From: Rhizobium sp. Q54
GTDB lineage: Bacteria > Pseudomonadota > Alphaproteobacteria > Rhizobiales > Beijerinckiaceae
Assembly (NCBI GenBank): GCA_945903655.1
Contig: CAMDOY010000258.1
Span: 1 to 5,772 of the forward strand
Length of the DNA stretch: 5,772 bases
Direction: 5' to 3'
Both the position numbers and the translations under genes were made by a program. The notes below the pieces were generated by a model that was not told where the DNA came from, ran no database searches, and worked only from the letters and a program-made list of their open reading frames with translations. How positions within the stretch are numbered: the stretch's first letter is position 1; the number at the start of each line of letters is the position of its first letter. Of this stretch, positions 1 through 5,535 are shown piece after piece.

Positions 1-639
1 TTCGGCCTCAGAGGCAAGCCGGAGACCGACGGCAAGATCATCAAGCCCATGGAGGCCTATGGCATCAAGGTCATGTCCATCGGCTTTCTGGTGGATGAAG
101 AGGTCGCCATGATCTGGCGCGGCCCCATGGTGCAATCCGCCCTCACCCAGATGATGCGCGACGTCGCCTGGGGCGAGCTGGATTGCCTGGTGGTCGATAT
201 GCCGCCGGGCACGGGCGACGCCCAGCTCACCATGGCGCAGACTGTGCCGCTGGCGGGCGCGGTGATCGTCTCGACCCCGCAGGATCTGGCCCTGATCGAC
301 GCAAGGCGCGCGGTCGCCATGTTCAAGAAGGTGAATATCCCCATCCTCGGGGTGCTTGAAAACATGAGCTATTTCCTTTGCCCCCATTGCGGCGAGCGCT
401 CCGATGTCTTCGCCCATGGCGGCGCGCGGCATGAAGCCGAGCGGCTTGAGGTTCCTTTCCTAGGGGAAGTGCCGCTGCATATGACCATTCGGGAGAATTC
501 GGACGCTGGCCGTCCGGTCGTCGCGGTGGATCCCGATGGCGCCCATGCCGCTGTCTACAAATCCATCGCCCAGGGGGTGATGCAGAGCCTCGATGGGGGC
601 GGGGTCGCGCGCGCCTTCCCCAAAATTGTGATCGAGTGA
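1..639 (+). CDS. apbC: Mrp/ApbC family iron-sulfur cluster carrier ATPase, 3' part (5' end outside window)
   Basis: Mrp/ApbC proteins are cytoplasmic P-loop ATPases of the MinD/NBP35 class that bind an Fe-S cluster and pass it to apo-proteins. The frame is open from base 1 (FGLRGKPE...), so the gene begins upstream; the visible part is 212 residues. The N-terminal MIP18-like (DUF59) domain, if present, and the deviant Walker A loop lie outside the window. Visible are the Walker B/switch region LDCLVVDMPPGTGD (visible residues about 60-73), the strand AVIVSTPQDLALID, and MSYFLCPHCGE, whose CPHC pair (about 127 and 130) is the family's cluster-binding CxxC at the dimer interface. The ATG at 49 is an internal methionine, because family similarity continues before it. 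No terminator-like hairpin follows the stop. The family call is firm; the client proteins are unknown. Confidence 0.95.
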   Translation, partial: FGLRGKPETDGKIIKPMEAYGIKVMSIGFLVDEEVAMIWRGPMVQSALTQMMRDVAWGELDCLVVDMPPGTGDAQLTMAQTVPLAGAVIVSTPQDLALIDARRAVAMFKKVNIPILGVLENMSYFLCPHCGERSDVFAHGGARHEAERLEVPFLGEVPLHMTIRENSDAGRPVVAVDPDGAHAAVYKSIAQGVMQSLDGGGVARAFPKIVIE

Positions 640-683
640 ACCTTTAGGCTACTTTTTATCTGTATGCTTTTTTGCGTTCCATG

Positions 684-704
684 CAACACTGCGATTCAGT
701 GTTG
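684..704. promoter_or_regulatory. Perfect 8-bp inverted repeat in front of the TRAP receptor gene
   Basis: The arms CAACACTG (684-691) and CAGTGTTG (697-704) are exact reverse complements around a 5-base spacer CGATT. The repeat ends two bases before the likely Shine-Dalgarno GAGG (707-710) of the gene starting at 718. No T-run follows, so it does not look like an intrinsic terminator. A repressor operator, or an RNA hairpin covering the ribosome binding site, are the plausible roles. The spacer and first arm base also form a GATTC (GANTC) site at 693-697. The repeat is seen directly; the role is inference. Confidence 0.5.
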
Positions 705-717
705 TCGAGGGTCGGCC

Positions 718-1806
718 ATGAAGCGTCGGGATTTTCTCACTGGCTCCAGCGTCACAGGCTTTAGCGCAGCATTGGCGGCGCCAGCCGTGGCCCAGAGCGC
801 GCCAAGCGTGACGTGGAAGCTCACCTCCAGCTTCCCCACCACCCTCGACACCATCTGGTCGGGCGCCCAGACCTTCGCTCAGGCCGTGCGCGACATGACC
901 GATGGCCGGTTCACCATCGAGCTTCACCCGGCGGGTGAGATCGTGCCCCCGCTGGAGGTTCTCGACGCCGTGAAGGCGGGCAAGGTCGATTGCGCCCAGA
1001 CGGCGCTCTTCTACCACTGGGGCATGCAGCCCGCTCTCGTCTTCGCCACCGGCGTGCCCTTCGGCATGAACGCGCGCGGGCAGAACGCCTTCTTCCGCCA
1101 GGGAGGGGGCACGGATCTCGTCAATGAACTGCTGGTGGAGCACGATCTCTTCGCTTTGCCTGCGGGCAACACCGGTTGCCAGATGGGTGGCTGGTTCCGC
1201 AACGAATTGCGCTCGGTGGCGGATTTGCGCGGGCTCAAATTCCGCGTTTCGGGCCTGGCGGGCAAGATGCTCACGCGGCTGGGGGTGATCCCCACCGGCG
1301 CGTCGCGCGCGCAGATCGCGGGCGCTTTCGAGAGTGGGGCGCTGGGCGCGGCGGGCTGGGTCTCTCCCATCGATGATGAGAAGCTGTCGCTCGTGCGGGT
1401 GGCGCCCTGGTATTATTATCCCGGCTGGTGGCAGGGCGGCATGGCGATCCATCTGACCTTCAATCTCGCCAAATGGAACGCCCTGCCCAAGGCCTACCAG
1501 AGCGTGGTGCGCGCCGCCGCCGAACTCGCCAACGCCGATGTGCTGGCGCGCTATGACTCGCTCAACCCCCAGGCGGTGCGCAGGCTTGTGGAGGCGGGCG
1601 CCAAGCTGCGGGCCTTCCCGCAGGATGTGATGGAGGCCTGCTGGCAAGCCGCCATCGCGGAGTTTCGTGACACCGGCGCGGCTGATCCCACGTTCCAGCG
1701 CGTGCATGACGCCTACATGAGCTTCCGCAATGACCAATATGTCTGGTGGCAGGTGGCGGAATACCCCTATGACAATTTCATCATCCGCCAGCGCGCCAAG
1801 GGCTGA
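718..1806 (+). CDS. TRAP transporter substrate-binding protein, TakP-like (DctP family), Tat-exported
   Basis: This is an extracytoplasmic solute receptor of the tripartite TRAP class, which delivers organic acids to a DctQM-type permease. The 362-residue product has a Tat signal peptide: MKRRDFLTG, a hydrophobic stretch, then APAVA, with cleavage likely near residue 25. Family landmarks are LHPAGEIVPPLEVLDAVKAG (69-88), NTGCQMGGWF (151-160, Gln155), GLKFRVSG (172-179, Arg176) and APWYYYPGWWQGG (229-241), which match 2-oxoacid receptors such as TakP. Where that subgroup usually reads E-W before the VGPYDD-like segment, this protein has Gly213-Trp214, and the usual Glu after PGWW/PGWH is Gln239. 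The ATG at 718 is preferred over an upstream ATG at 664 because the Tat motif starts there and GAGG (707-710) sits 7 bases ahead. No dctQ or dctM gene is visible. The family is firm; the ligand is unknown and may be atypical. Confidence 0.93.
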   Translation: MKRRDFLTGSSVTGFSAALAAPAVAQSAPSVTWKLTSSFPTTLDTIWSGAQTFAQAVRDMTDGRFTIELHPAGEIVPPLEVLDAVKAGKVDCAQTALFYHWGMQPALVFATGVPFGMNARGQNAFFRQGGGTDLVNELLVEHDLFALPAGNTGCQMGGWFRNELRSVADLRGLKFRVSGLAGKMLTRLGVIPTGASRAQIAGAFESGALGAAGWVSPIDDEKLSLVRVAPWYYYPGWWQGGMAIHLTFNLAKWNALPKAYQSVVRAAAELANADVLARYDSLNPQAVRRLVEAGAKLRAFPQDVMEACWQAAIAEFRDTGAADPTFQRVHDAYMSFRNDQYVWWQVAEYPYDNFIIRQRAKG

Positions 1807-1869
1807 GCGCTTTACGCGGAGTGACGGCGTGATAGGGTCTGCCCTTAGAGCAATACGGGGGCAGGACAC

Positions 1870-2940
1870 ATGGCTGACGCGATCAGCATCGCCGAACAGG
1901 GCTATTTCTTCGTCGGCGGCCATTACGAGGACCATCCCGACGGGCGCTTCTTCACCGGCCAGATGTATGTGGAGTTCCAGATCCCCGCTGCGCGCACCAA
2001 GGCCTTGCCGCTGGTGATGTTTTCAGGCGGCGGGCAGAGCGGCCTCAACTATACCGGCACGCCCGATGGGCGCGAAGGCTGGCGGCAGTTCTTTCTGCGG
2101 GCGGGCTATGCGGTCTATGTGATCGACCAGCCCTCGCGCGCCCGCTCGCCCCATCTGCGCGAGGCGGGCGAGCAATCGCGCCAGCCCGTGCGCTGGGTGG
2201 AGCGGCAGTTCACCGCGCCGGAGCTGCATAAACTCTGGCCGCAGGCCGAGCGTCACACCCAATGGCCGGGCGCGGGCGTCGAGGGCGATCCCGTCTTCGA
2301 TCAGTTCTTCGCCCAGAACTTTCCTTCGCTCGCCAGCTTCCCCCGCCAGCAGGAGCTCAATCGCGATGCGGGCGCAGCATTGCTCGACAAGATCGGCCCC
2401 GCGATCCTCTTCACCCATTCGCAGTCCGGAACCTTCGGCTGGCTCATCGCCGACGCGCGGCCCGAACTTGTGAAGGCCATCGTCGCCATGGAGCCCTCAG
2501 GCCCGCCAGTCTTCGACAATGTGATGAAGGGCGCGCCCGACTGGTTCGAGGACGGCCCCTTCACCAAGCCCTATGGGCTGACGGCGCCGCCCTTGACCTA
2601 TGACCCGCCGCTGGCGTCCCCGCAGGATCTGAAATTCGTGCGGCAGGAGACGCCCGAGGCGCCGGACCGGGTGCGCTGCTGGGAACAGGCGGAGCCCGCG
2701 CGCAAGCTCGCCCATCTGCAGGATATTCCCGTGCTGGTGGTGGAGGCGGAGGCCTCCTATCACGCGCCCTATGATCATTGCACTGCGCGCTATCTGCGCC
2801 AGGCGGGCGTGATGAAGACGACCTATGTGCGCCTCGCCGACATCGGCATCCACGGCAACGGGCACATGCTGATGATCGAGAAGAATAACGCGGAGATCGC
2901 CGAGGTCGCGCGCAAGTGGCTGGAGGAGGCTCTGGGGTGA
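1870..2940 (+). CDS. Alpha/beta hydrolase, bacterial esterase-713-like
   Basis: This is a 356-residue alpha/beta-hydrolase fold enzyme, probably a carboxylic-ester hydrolase of unknown substrate. After the first strand comes an oxyanion-loop-like segment LVMFSGGGQSG (48-58), then TPDGREGWRQFFLRAGYAVYVIDQ, the pattern of the esterase-713 group. The nucleophile elbow is THSQSG with Ser184 as nucleophile, a variant of GxSxG. The acid is likely Glu208 in VAMEPSG, directly after the next strand, and the base is likely His332 in HGNGHMLMIEKNN. The 24-residue Ser-to-Glu spacing agrees with what I recall of esterase 713 (Ser206/Glu230). No signal peptide is seen, so it is probably cytoplasmic. It starts 63 bases after the TRAP receptor on the same strand, with AGGA at 1863-1866 (close spacing) or GGGGG at 1857-1861 as ribosome binding site, so co-transcription is plausible. 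A link between receptor ligand and hydrolase substrate is inference. Confidence 0.9.
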   Translation: MADAISIAEQGYFFVGGHYEDHPDGRFFTGQMYVEFQIPAARTKALPLVMFSGGGQSGLNYTGTPDGREGWRQFFLRAGYAVYVIDQPSRARSPHLREAGEQSRQPVRWVERQFTAPELHKLWPQAERHTQWPGAGVEGDPVFDQFFAQNFPSLASFPRQQELNRDAGAALLDKIGPAILFTHSQSGTFGWLIADARPELVKAIVAMEPSGPPVFDNVMKGAPDWFEDGPFTKPYGLTAPPLTYDPPLASPQDLKFVRQETPEAPDRVRCWEQAEPARKLAHLQDIPVLVVEAEASYHAPYDHCTARYLRQAGVMKTTYVRLADIGIHGNGHMLMIEKNNAEIAEVARKWLEEALG

Positions 2941-2953
2941 GTTAACTCACCCC
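2934..2953. repeat. 20-bp perfect palindrome containing both convergent stop codons
   Basis: The sequence GGGGTGAG-TTAA-CTCACCCC equals its own reverse complement. The hydrolase stop TGA is at 2938-2940 and the moaA stop (TCA on the plus strand) is at 2947-2949, placed symmetrically around the six-base gap GTTAAC. Either transcript could form an 8-bp GC-rich stem with a TTAA loop at its stop codon. No T-tract follows in either direction, so it is not a classical intrinsic terminator; a bidirectional pause or 3'-end-stabilising hairpin is possible. The palindrome is certain; function is inference. Confidence 0.6.
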
Positions 2954-3978
2954 CCCGTCACGCTCATATGCCTGCCCACCGCAGGCTGGCGGGTGGTGCG
3001 GTCGATGATGAAATCGTGGCCCTTGGGCTTGCGGGCGATGGCGGCTTCCATGACCGCGTTCAGGGCCTCGTTGCTCTCGGAGGACCGCAGGGGCGTGCGC
3101 AGGTCGGCGGCGTCTTCCTGGCCAAGGCACATGTAGAGCGTGCCCGTGCAGGTGACGCGCACCCGGTTGCAGCCTTCGCAGAAATTGTGGGTCAGCGGGG
3201 TGATGAAACCCACGCGACCGCCGGTCTCCTTCACGCGCACATAGCGGGCGGGGCCGCCGGTCTGGTAGTCGATGTCTTCCAGCGTGTAGCGGTCGAGCAG
3301 GCTCGCGCGCAGCTGCGTCAGCGGCCAGTATTGGTCGACGCGCGCCGCCTCCACCTCGCCGAGCGGCATGACCTCGATGAAGGTCATGTCCATGCCGCGC
3401 CCATGGGCCCATTCGATGAGTTGGGGAACCTCGTCGTCGTTGACGCCCTTCAGGGCCACGGCGTTGATCTTGATGGCGAGCCCCGCCTTCTGCGCGGCGT
3501 CGATCCCCTCCAGAACCTTGGCGAGATCGCCCCAGCGGGTGACGGCCTTGAACTTGTCGGGGTCGAGGGTGTCGAGGGAGACGTTGATGCGCTTCACGCC
3601 GCAATCGGCCAGCTCCTGCGCATGGCGGGCGAGCTGGGAGCCATTGGTGGTGACGGTGACCTCCTCCAGCGCGCCGGAGTCCAGATGCTGCGAGAGGGAG
3701 CGGAACAGGGTCATGATGCCCCGGCGCACCAGCGGCTCGCCGCCGGTGATGCGGATCTTGCGGGTGCCGCGCGCCACGAAGGCGGTGCAGAGCCGGTCCA
3801 GCTCCTCGAGGGACAGGAGGTCCTGTTTGGGGAGGAAGGTCATGTCCTCGGACATGCAGTAGACGCAGCGGAAATCACAGCGATCCGTCACTGACACGCG
3901 AATATAGGTGATCGCCCGGCCGAAGGGATCGACGAGCGGCTGACCCAGGGGCTGCGCGGTCTTGACGGGGATATTCAT
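2947..3978 (-). CDS. moaA: GTP 3',8-cyclase MoaA (molybdenum cofactor biosynthesis)
   Basis: MoaA is the cytoplasmic radical-SAM enzyme that converts GTP to 3',8-cyclo-7,8-dihydro-GTP, the first step to molybdopterin, with MoaC acting next. With the start used here the protein has 343 residues, normal for the family. The N-terminal radical-SAM cluster motif is DRCDFRCVYC (Cys34, Cys38, Cys41). The SAM-binding GGEPL is at 79-83. The C-terminal cluster motif is CEGCNRVRVTC...C (Cys267, Cys270, Cys284), with the NRVR arginines linked to GTP binding. The protein ends in the conserved Gly-Gly tail (MSVTGG). The chosen ATG (complement of 3976-3978) lies 16 residues before the conserved DPFGR segment and has GGAGGA 10 bases upstream. 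An in-frame ATG at 4068, also with a good ribosome binding site, would add 30 residues unlike the family. The gene converges on the hydrolase with a 6-bp gap. No moaC, moeA or mobA is visible. Function is very secure; the start is less so. Confidence 0.96.
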   Translation of the reverse strand: MNIPVKTAQPLGQPLVDPFGRAITYIRVSVTDRCDFRCVYCMSEDMTFLPKQDLLSLEELDRLCTAFVARGTRKIRITGGEPLVRRGIMTLFRSLSQHLDSGALEEVTVTTNGSQLARHAQELADCGVKRINVSLDTLDPDKFKAVTRWGDLAKVLEGIDAAQKAGLAIKINAVALKGVNDDEVPQLIEWAHGRGMDMTFIEVMPLGEVEAARVDQYWPLTQLRASLLDRYTLEDIDYQTGGPARYVRVKETGGRVGFITPLTHNFCEGCNRVRVTCTGTLYMCLGQEDAADLRTPLRSSESNEALNAVMEAAIARKPKGHDFIIDRTTRQPAVGRHMSVTGG

Positions 3979-3988
3979 GAACTCAGGT

Positions 3989-3994
3989 TCCTCC
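3989..3994 (-). promoter_or_regulatory. Ribosome binding site for the family-length moaA start
   Basis: On the minus strand this reads GGAGGA, ending 10 bases before the ATG at 3978. The spacing is slightly long but usable. It supports the 343-residue MoaA over the longer 373-residue reading. Confidence 0.5.
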
Positions 3995-4071
3995 AAGGCC
4001 TCAATGTAAGCCCTATGGGCCCACATGAAAAGGGCGGGAACCGGGATGGGGCGGGTTGGTTTTGCCATCTC

Positions 4072-4078
4072 TCACCTC
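4072..4078 (-). promoter_or_regulatory. Second ribosome binding site, for an upstream in-frame moaA start
   Basis: On the minus strand this reads GAGGTGA, a full match to the Shine-Dalgarno consensus, with GAGG 6 bases before an ATG at 4066-4068 in frame with moaA. Using it would give a 373-residue protein whose first 30 residues (MAKPTRPIPVPALF...) lie outside the usual MoaA domain. By hand count about two thirds of the codons in this stretch end in G or C, which looks lower than in the body of the gene. It may be a true alternative start or chance. Confidence 0.4.
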
Positions 4079-4088
4079 GCAGCTCCCC

Positions 4089-4430
4089 ATGAGACCCGTC
4101 ATGCGCCTGATCGCATTCCTGTTTCTCGCCGCTTTCGCCCTCGCGGGGGTCATGCGCTACTCGAAGGCGGCCGCCCCGGAGCCTGCGGCGCCGCTGGCCC
4201 CCCGGGCGGTTTCAACCCCGCTCGCCGCCACGGGCGCGACGCCTGCCCCCATGCCCCTCGCCAGCCTCGCCGCCTCGGCGCCCGCGCCGCAAGTGCTTCG
4301 CCACAAACGCCGTTTCGCCAAGGCGGCCCTGCGCGCCCTCAAGAAGGCCGAGGCCCTGCAACCGGCCAAACCGCAAAAGCAGATGGCGCAGAAGCAGGTG
4401 GCCAGGCTGCACAAGGCGCCCCGCCGCTAG
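4089..4430 (+). CDS. Small hypothetical protein: N-terminal hydrophobic segment, Ala/Pro-rich middle, basic tail
   Basis: I do not recognise a family. The 113-residue product starts MRPVMR, followed by one hydrophobic segment (about 7-22, LIAFLFLAAFALAGVM) that could be a signal peptide or a single membrane anchor. Residues 27-70 are low-complexity Ala/Pro. Residues 71-113 are strongly basic, with about 15 Lys/Arg and a single Glu (RHKRRFAKAALRALKK, then Lys/Gln-rich QKQMAQKQVA), resembling histone-H1-like or nucleic-acid or anionic-polymer binding tails. Third codon positions are strongly G/C throughout, which supports real coding. The start is uncertain: neither this ATG nor the in-frame ATG at 4101 has a good ribosome binding site, and 4101 has only a weak GAG. 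The gene diverges from moaA and precedes the DUF971 gene by 55 bases on the same strand. If the anchor is real, the basic tail may face the periplasm and envelope polymers; this is inference. Confidence 0.65.
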   Translation: MRPVMRLIAFLFLAAFALAGVMRYSKAAAPEPAAPLAPRAVSTPLAATGATPAPMPLASLAASAPAPQVLRHKRRFAKAALRALKKAEALQPAKPQKQMAQKQVARLHKAPRR

Positions 4431-4474
4431 CGCCCTTCCAGTCACGCGGGGAAGCGACTAGGGTGCCCCTGATC

Positions 4475-4479
4475 GGGAG
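4475..4479 (+). promoter_or_regulatory. Ribosome binding site fixing a TTG start for the DUF971 gene
   Basis: GGGAG lies 6 bases before the TTG at 4486-4488. No in-frame ATG occurs between here and the conserved domain, so this site and the TTG together define the start. Confidence 0.65.
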
Positions 4480-4485
4480 CCTCCA

Positions 4486-4866
4486 TTGACCACAGCCTCA
4501 CCCACCAACGCCCCATGGCCCACGGAACTGCGCCTGTCTGACGCAGGCCGCCTCCTCACCGTGGCTTTCGACGATGGGACGCGCCATGAGCTCAGCGCCG
4601 AATATCTGCGGGTCGAGAGCCCCAGCGCGGAAGTGCAGGGCCATGCGCCCTCCCAGCGCCAGACCCAGTACGGCAAGCGCAACGTGACCATCAAGGAGGT
4701 CCAGCCCACTGGCAATTACGCCGTGCGGCTGCTGTTCAGCGACGGCCATTCCACGGGCATCTACAGCTTCGCCTGGATTCACGACCTCGCCCTGAAAAAA
4801 GAGGCAAAATGGGCCGCCTATGAGGCGGAGTTGGCGGCCAAGGGGCTGAGCCGCGATCCCCGCTGA
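4486..4866 (+). CDS. DUF971 protein (gamma-butyrobetaine hydroxylase-like N-terminal domain)
   Basis: The 126-residue protein is essentially a single DUF971 domain. Visible landmarks are WPTELRLSDAGRLLTVAFDDG (11-31), the signature AEYLRVESPSAEVQGHAP (38-55), GKRNVTIKEVQPTGNYAVRLLF (63-84) and DGHSTGIYSFAWIHDL (86-101). A charged helical tail, KKEAKWAAYEAELAAKG, follows. The same domain forms the N-terminal part of gamma-butyrobetaine hydroxylase and the C-terminal part of plant HCF101, where it sits beside an Mrp-type Fe-S carrier domain; stand-alone bacterial members have no settled function. Translation starts at TTG with GGGAG 6 bases ahead. It may share a transcript with the small gene upstream (55-base gap). 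Nearby moaA and Mrp genes make an Fe-S or cofactor-related role attractive, but that is inference. No hydroxylase catalytic domain is present. Confidence 0.9.
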   Translation: MTTASPTNAPWPTELRLSDAGRLLTVAFDDGTRHELSAEYLRVESPSAEVQGHAPSQRQTQYGKRNVTIKEVQPTGNYAVRLLFSDGHSTGIYSFAWIHDLALKKEAKWAAYEAELAAKGLSRDPR

Positions 4867-4897
4867 AAACGAAAAAGCCGGGCGCTGGGCCCGGCTT
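4866..4897 (-). terminator. Intrinsic terminator of the L,D-transpeptidase gene
   Basis: The arms AAGCCGGGC (4875-4883) and GCCCGGCTT (4889-4897) form a perfect 9-bp GC-rich stem with a 5-base loop. Read on the minus strand the stem runs into TTTTTCGTTTTC, a proper U-rich tail, 24 bases beyond the transpeptidase stop. On the plus strand only two T residues end the stem, so it would stop the convergent DUF971 transcript less efficiently. Confidence 0.88.
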
Positions 4898-4920
4898 CTA
4901 GGGATCTGAAGATTGGCGTC

Positions 4921-5535
4921 TCAGCGCATGACGGTGACGGTCGTACCGACTTTCACGCGGGTGTAGAGATCCATCACATCGTCATTGGTCATGCGGATGC
5001 AGCCCGAGGAGACCGCCTGGCCGATGGTGTCGGGCTCGTTCGAGCCGTGGATGCGGTAGAGGGACGAGCCCAGATACATGGCGCGGGCGCCCAGCGGATT
5101 GTCCGGTCCGCCCACCATGTGGCGCGGCAGGTCCGGACGGCGGCGCAGCATCTCCGGGGGAGGCATCCAATCCGGCCATTCGCGCTTGTTGGTGATGGTC
5201 TTGGCGCCAGCCCATTCGAAGCCTGGGCGGCCTACGCCCACGCCATAGCGCATGGCCTTGCCGTCGCCCATAACGTAGTACAGGCGGCGCTCCTGGGTGG
5301 AGACGACGATGGAGCCGGGCGCCTCAGAACCATTCCAGCTCACGACCTGGCGGGGAATGGGGCTCTGCTGGGGCTGAACGCTTTCGCGAAGGGGCGCGGG
5401 GGCTGCCGGTGCGGAAGCCACAGCAGGCACACGCGTTTCAAGATCGATGATATCGACGGAGAGGGAGAAGGCGGGGGCCGAAGCGAGCAAAAGGCCCGCA
5501 ATGGCGCTGGCTAAAGCAGGAATGGTGCGACGCAT
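4921..5535 (-). CDS. L,D-transpeptidase (YkuD / ErfK-YbiS family), exported
   Basis: The enzyme uses a catalytic Cys to make 3-3 peptidoglycan cross-links or to attach proteins to the wall in the periplasm. The 204-residue product has a signal peptide (MRR, a hydrophobic core, then ASAPAFS, cleavage near residue 22-26) and an Ala/Pro/Gln-rich linker to about residue 65. The YkuD domain runs from about 75 to the end, with SIVVSTQERRLYYV, GVGRPGFEWAG, EWPDWMPPPEML and the active-site block HGSNEPDTIGQAVSSGCIRM. His163 and Cys179 in the SSGCIRM motif are the catalytic pair, and Arg181 is the conserved Arg. The ATG at 5535 is chosen because the signal peptide begins there and GAGG (5545-5548) lies 9 bases upstream. 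A longer reading to 5697 has an unconvincing Cys-rich front. The gene stands alone with its own terminator. Whether it cross-links peptidoglycan or anchors a protein cannot be told. Confidence 0.93.
   Translation of the reverse strand: MRRTIPALASAIAGLLLASAPAFSLSVDIIDLETRVPAVASAPAAPAPLRESVQPQQSPIPRQVVSWNGSEAPGSIVVSTQERRLYYVMGDGKAMRYGVGVGRPGFEWAGAKTITNKREWPDWMPPPEMLRRRPDLPRHMVGGPDNPLGARAMYLGSSLYRIHGSNEPDTIGQAVSSGCIRMTNDDVMDLYTRVKVGTTVTVMR

Noticed and set aside
49..639. Reading the Mrp gene as complete from the ATG at 49
   Set aside because: The frame stays open to base 1 with family-like sequence (FGLRGKPE), and the essential nucleotide-binding loop would be missing; the gene is cut by the window edge.
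643..661. T-run after the Mrp gene as an intrinsic terminator
   Set aside because: No GC-rich hairpin precedes the T residues at 652-656.
664..717. Extension of the TRAP receptor to the ATG at 664
   Set aside because: It would place 18 residues before the Tat motif and read through the inverted repeat; the ATG at 718 has a good ribosome binding site.
1834..1845. AGGG-TCTG-CCCT inverted repeat between the TRAP receptor and hydrolase genes
   Set aside because: Four-base arms are expected by chance in GC-rich DNA, and no T-tract follows.
649..1935. A 428-codon open frame on the minus strand across the TRAP receptor gene
   Set aside because: It is antisense to a clear TRAP receptor, its protein is Arg/Gly/His-rich without recognisable motifs, and such long shadows are common where codon third positions are G/C.
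2968..3894. A 308-codon plus-strand open frame within moaA
   Set aside because: Shadow of moaA; repetitive Ala/Gly/Val/Asp composition with no domain, while the opposite strand has full MoaA motifs.
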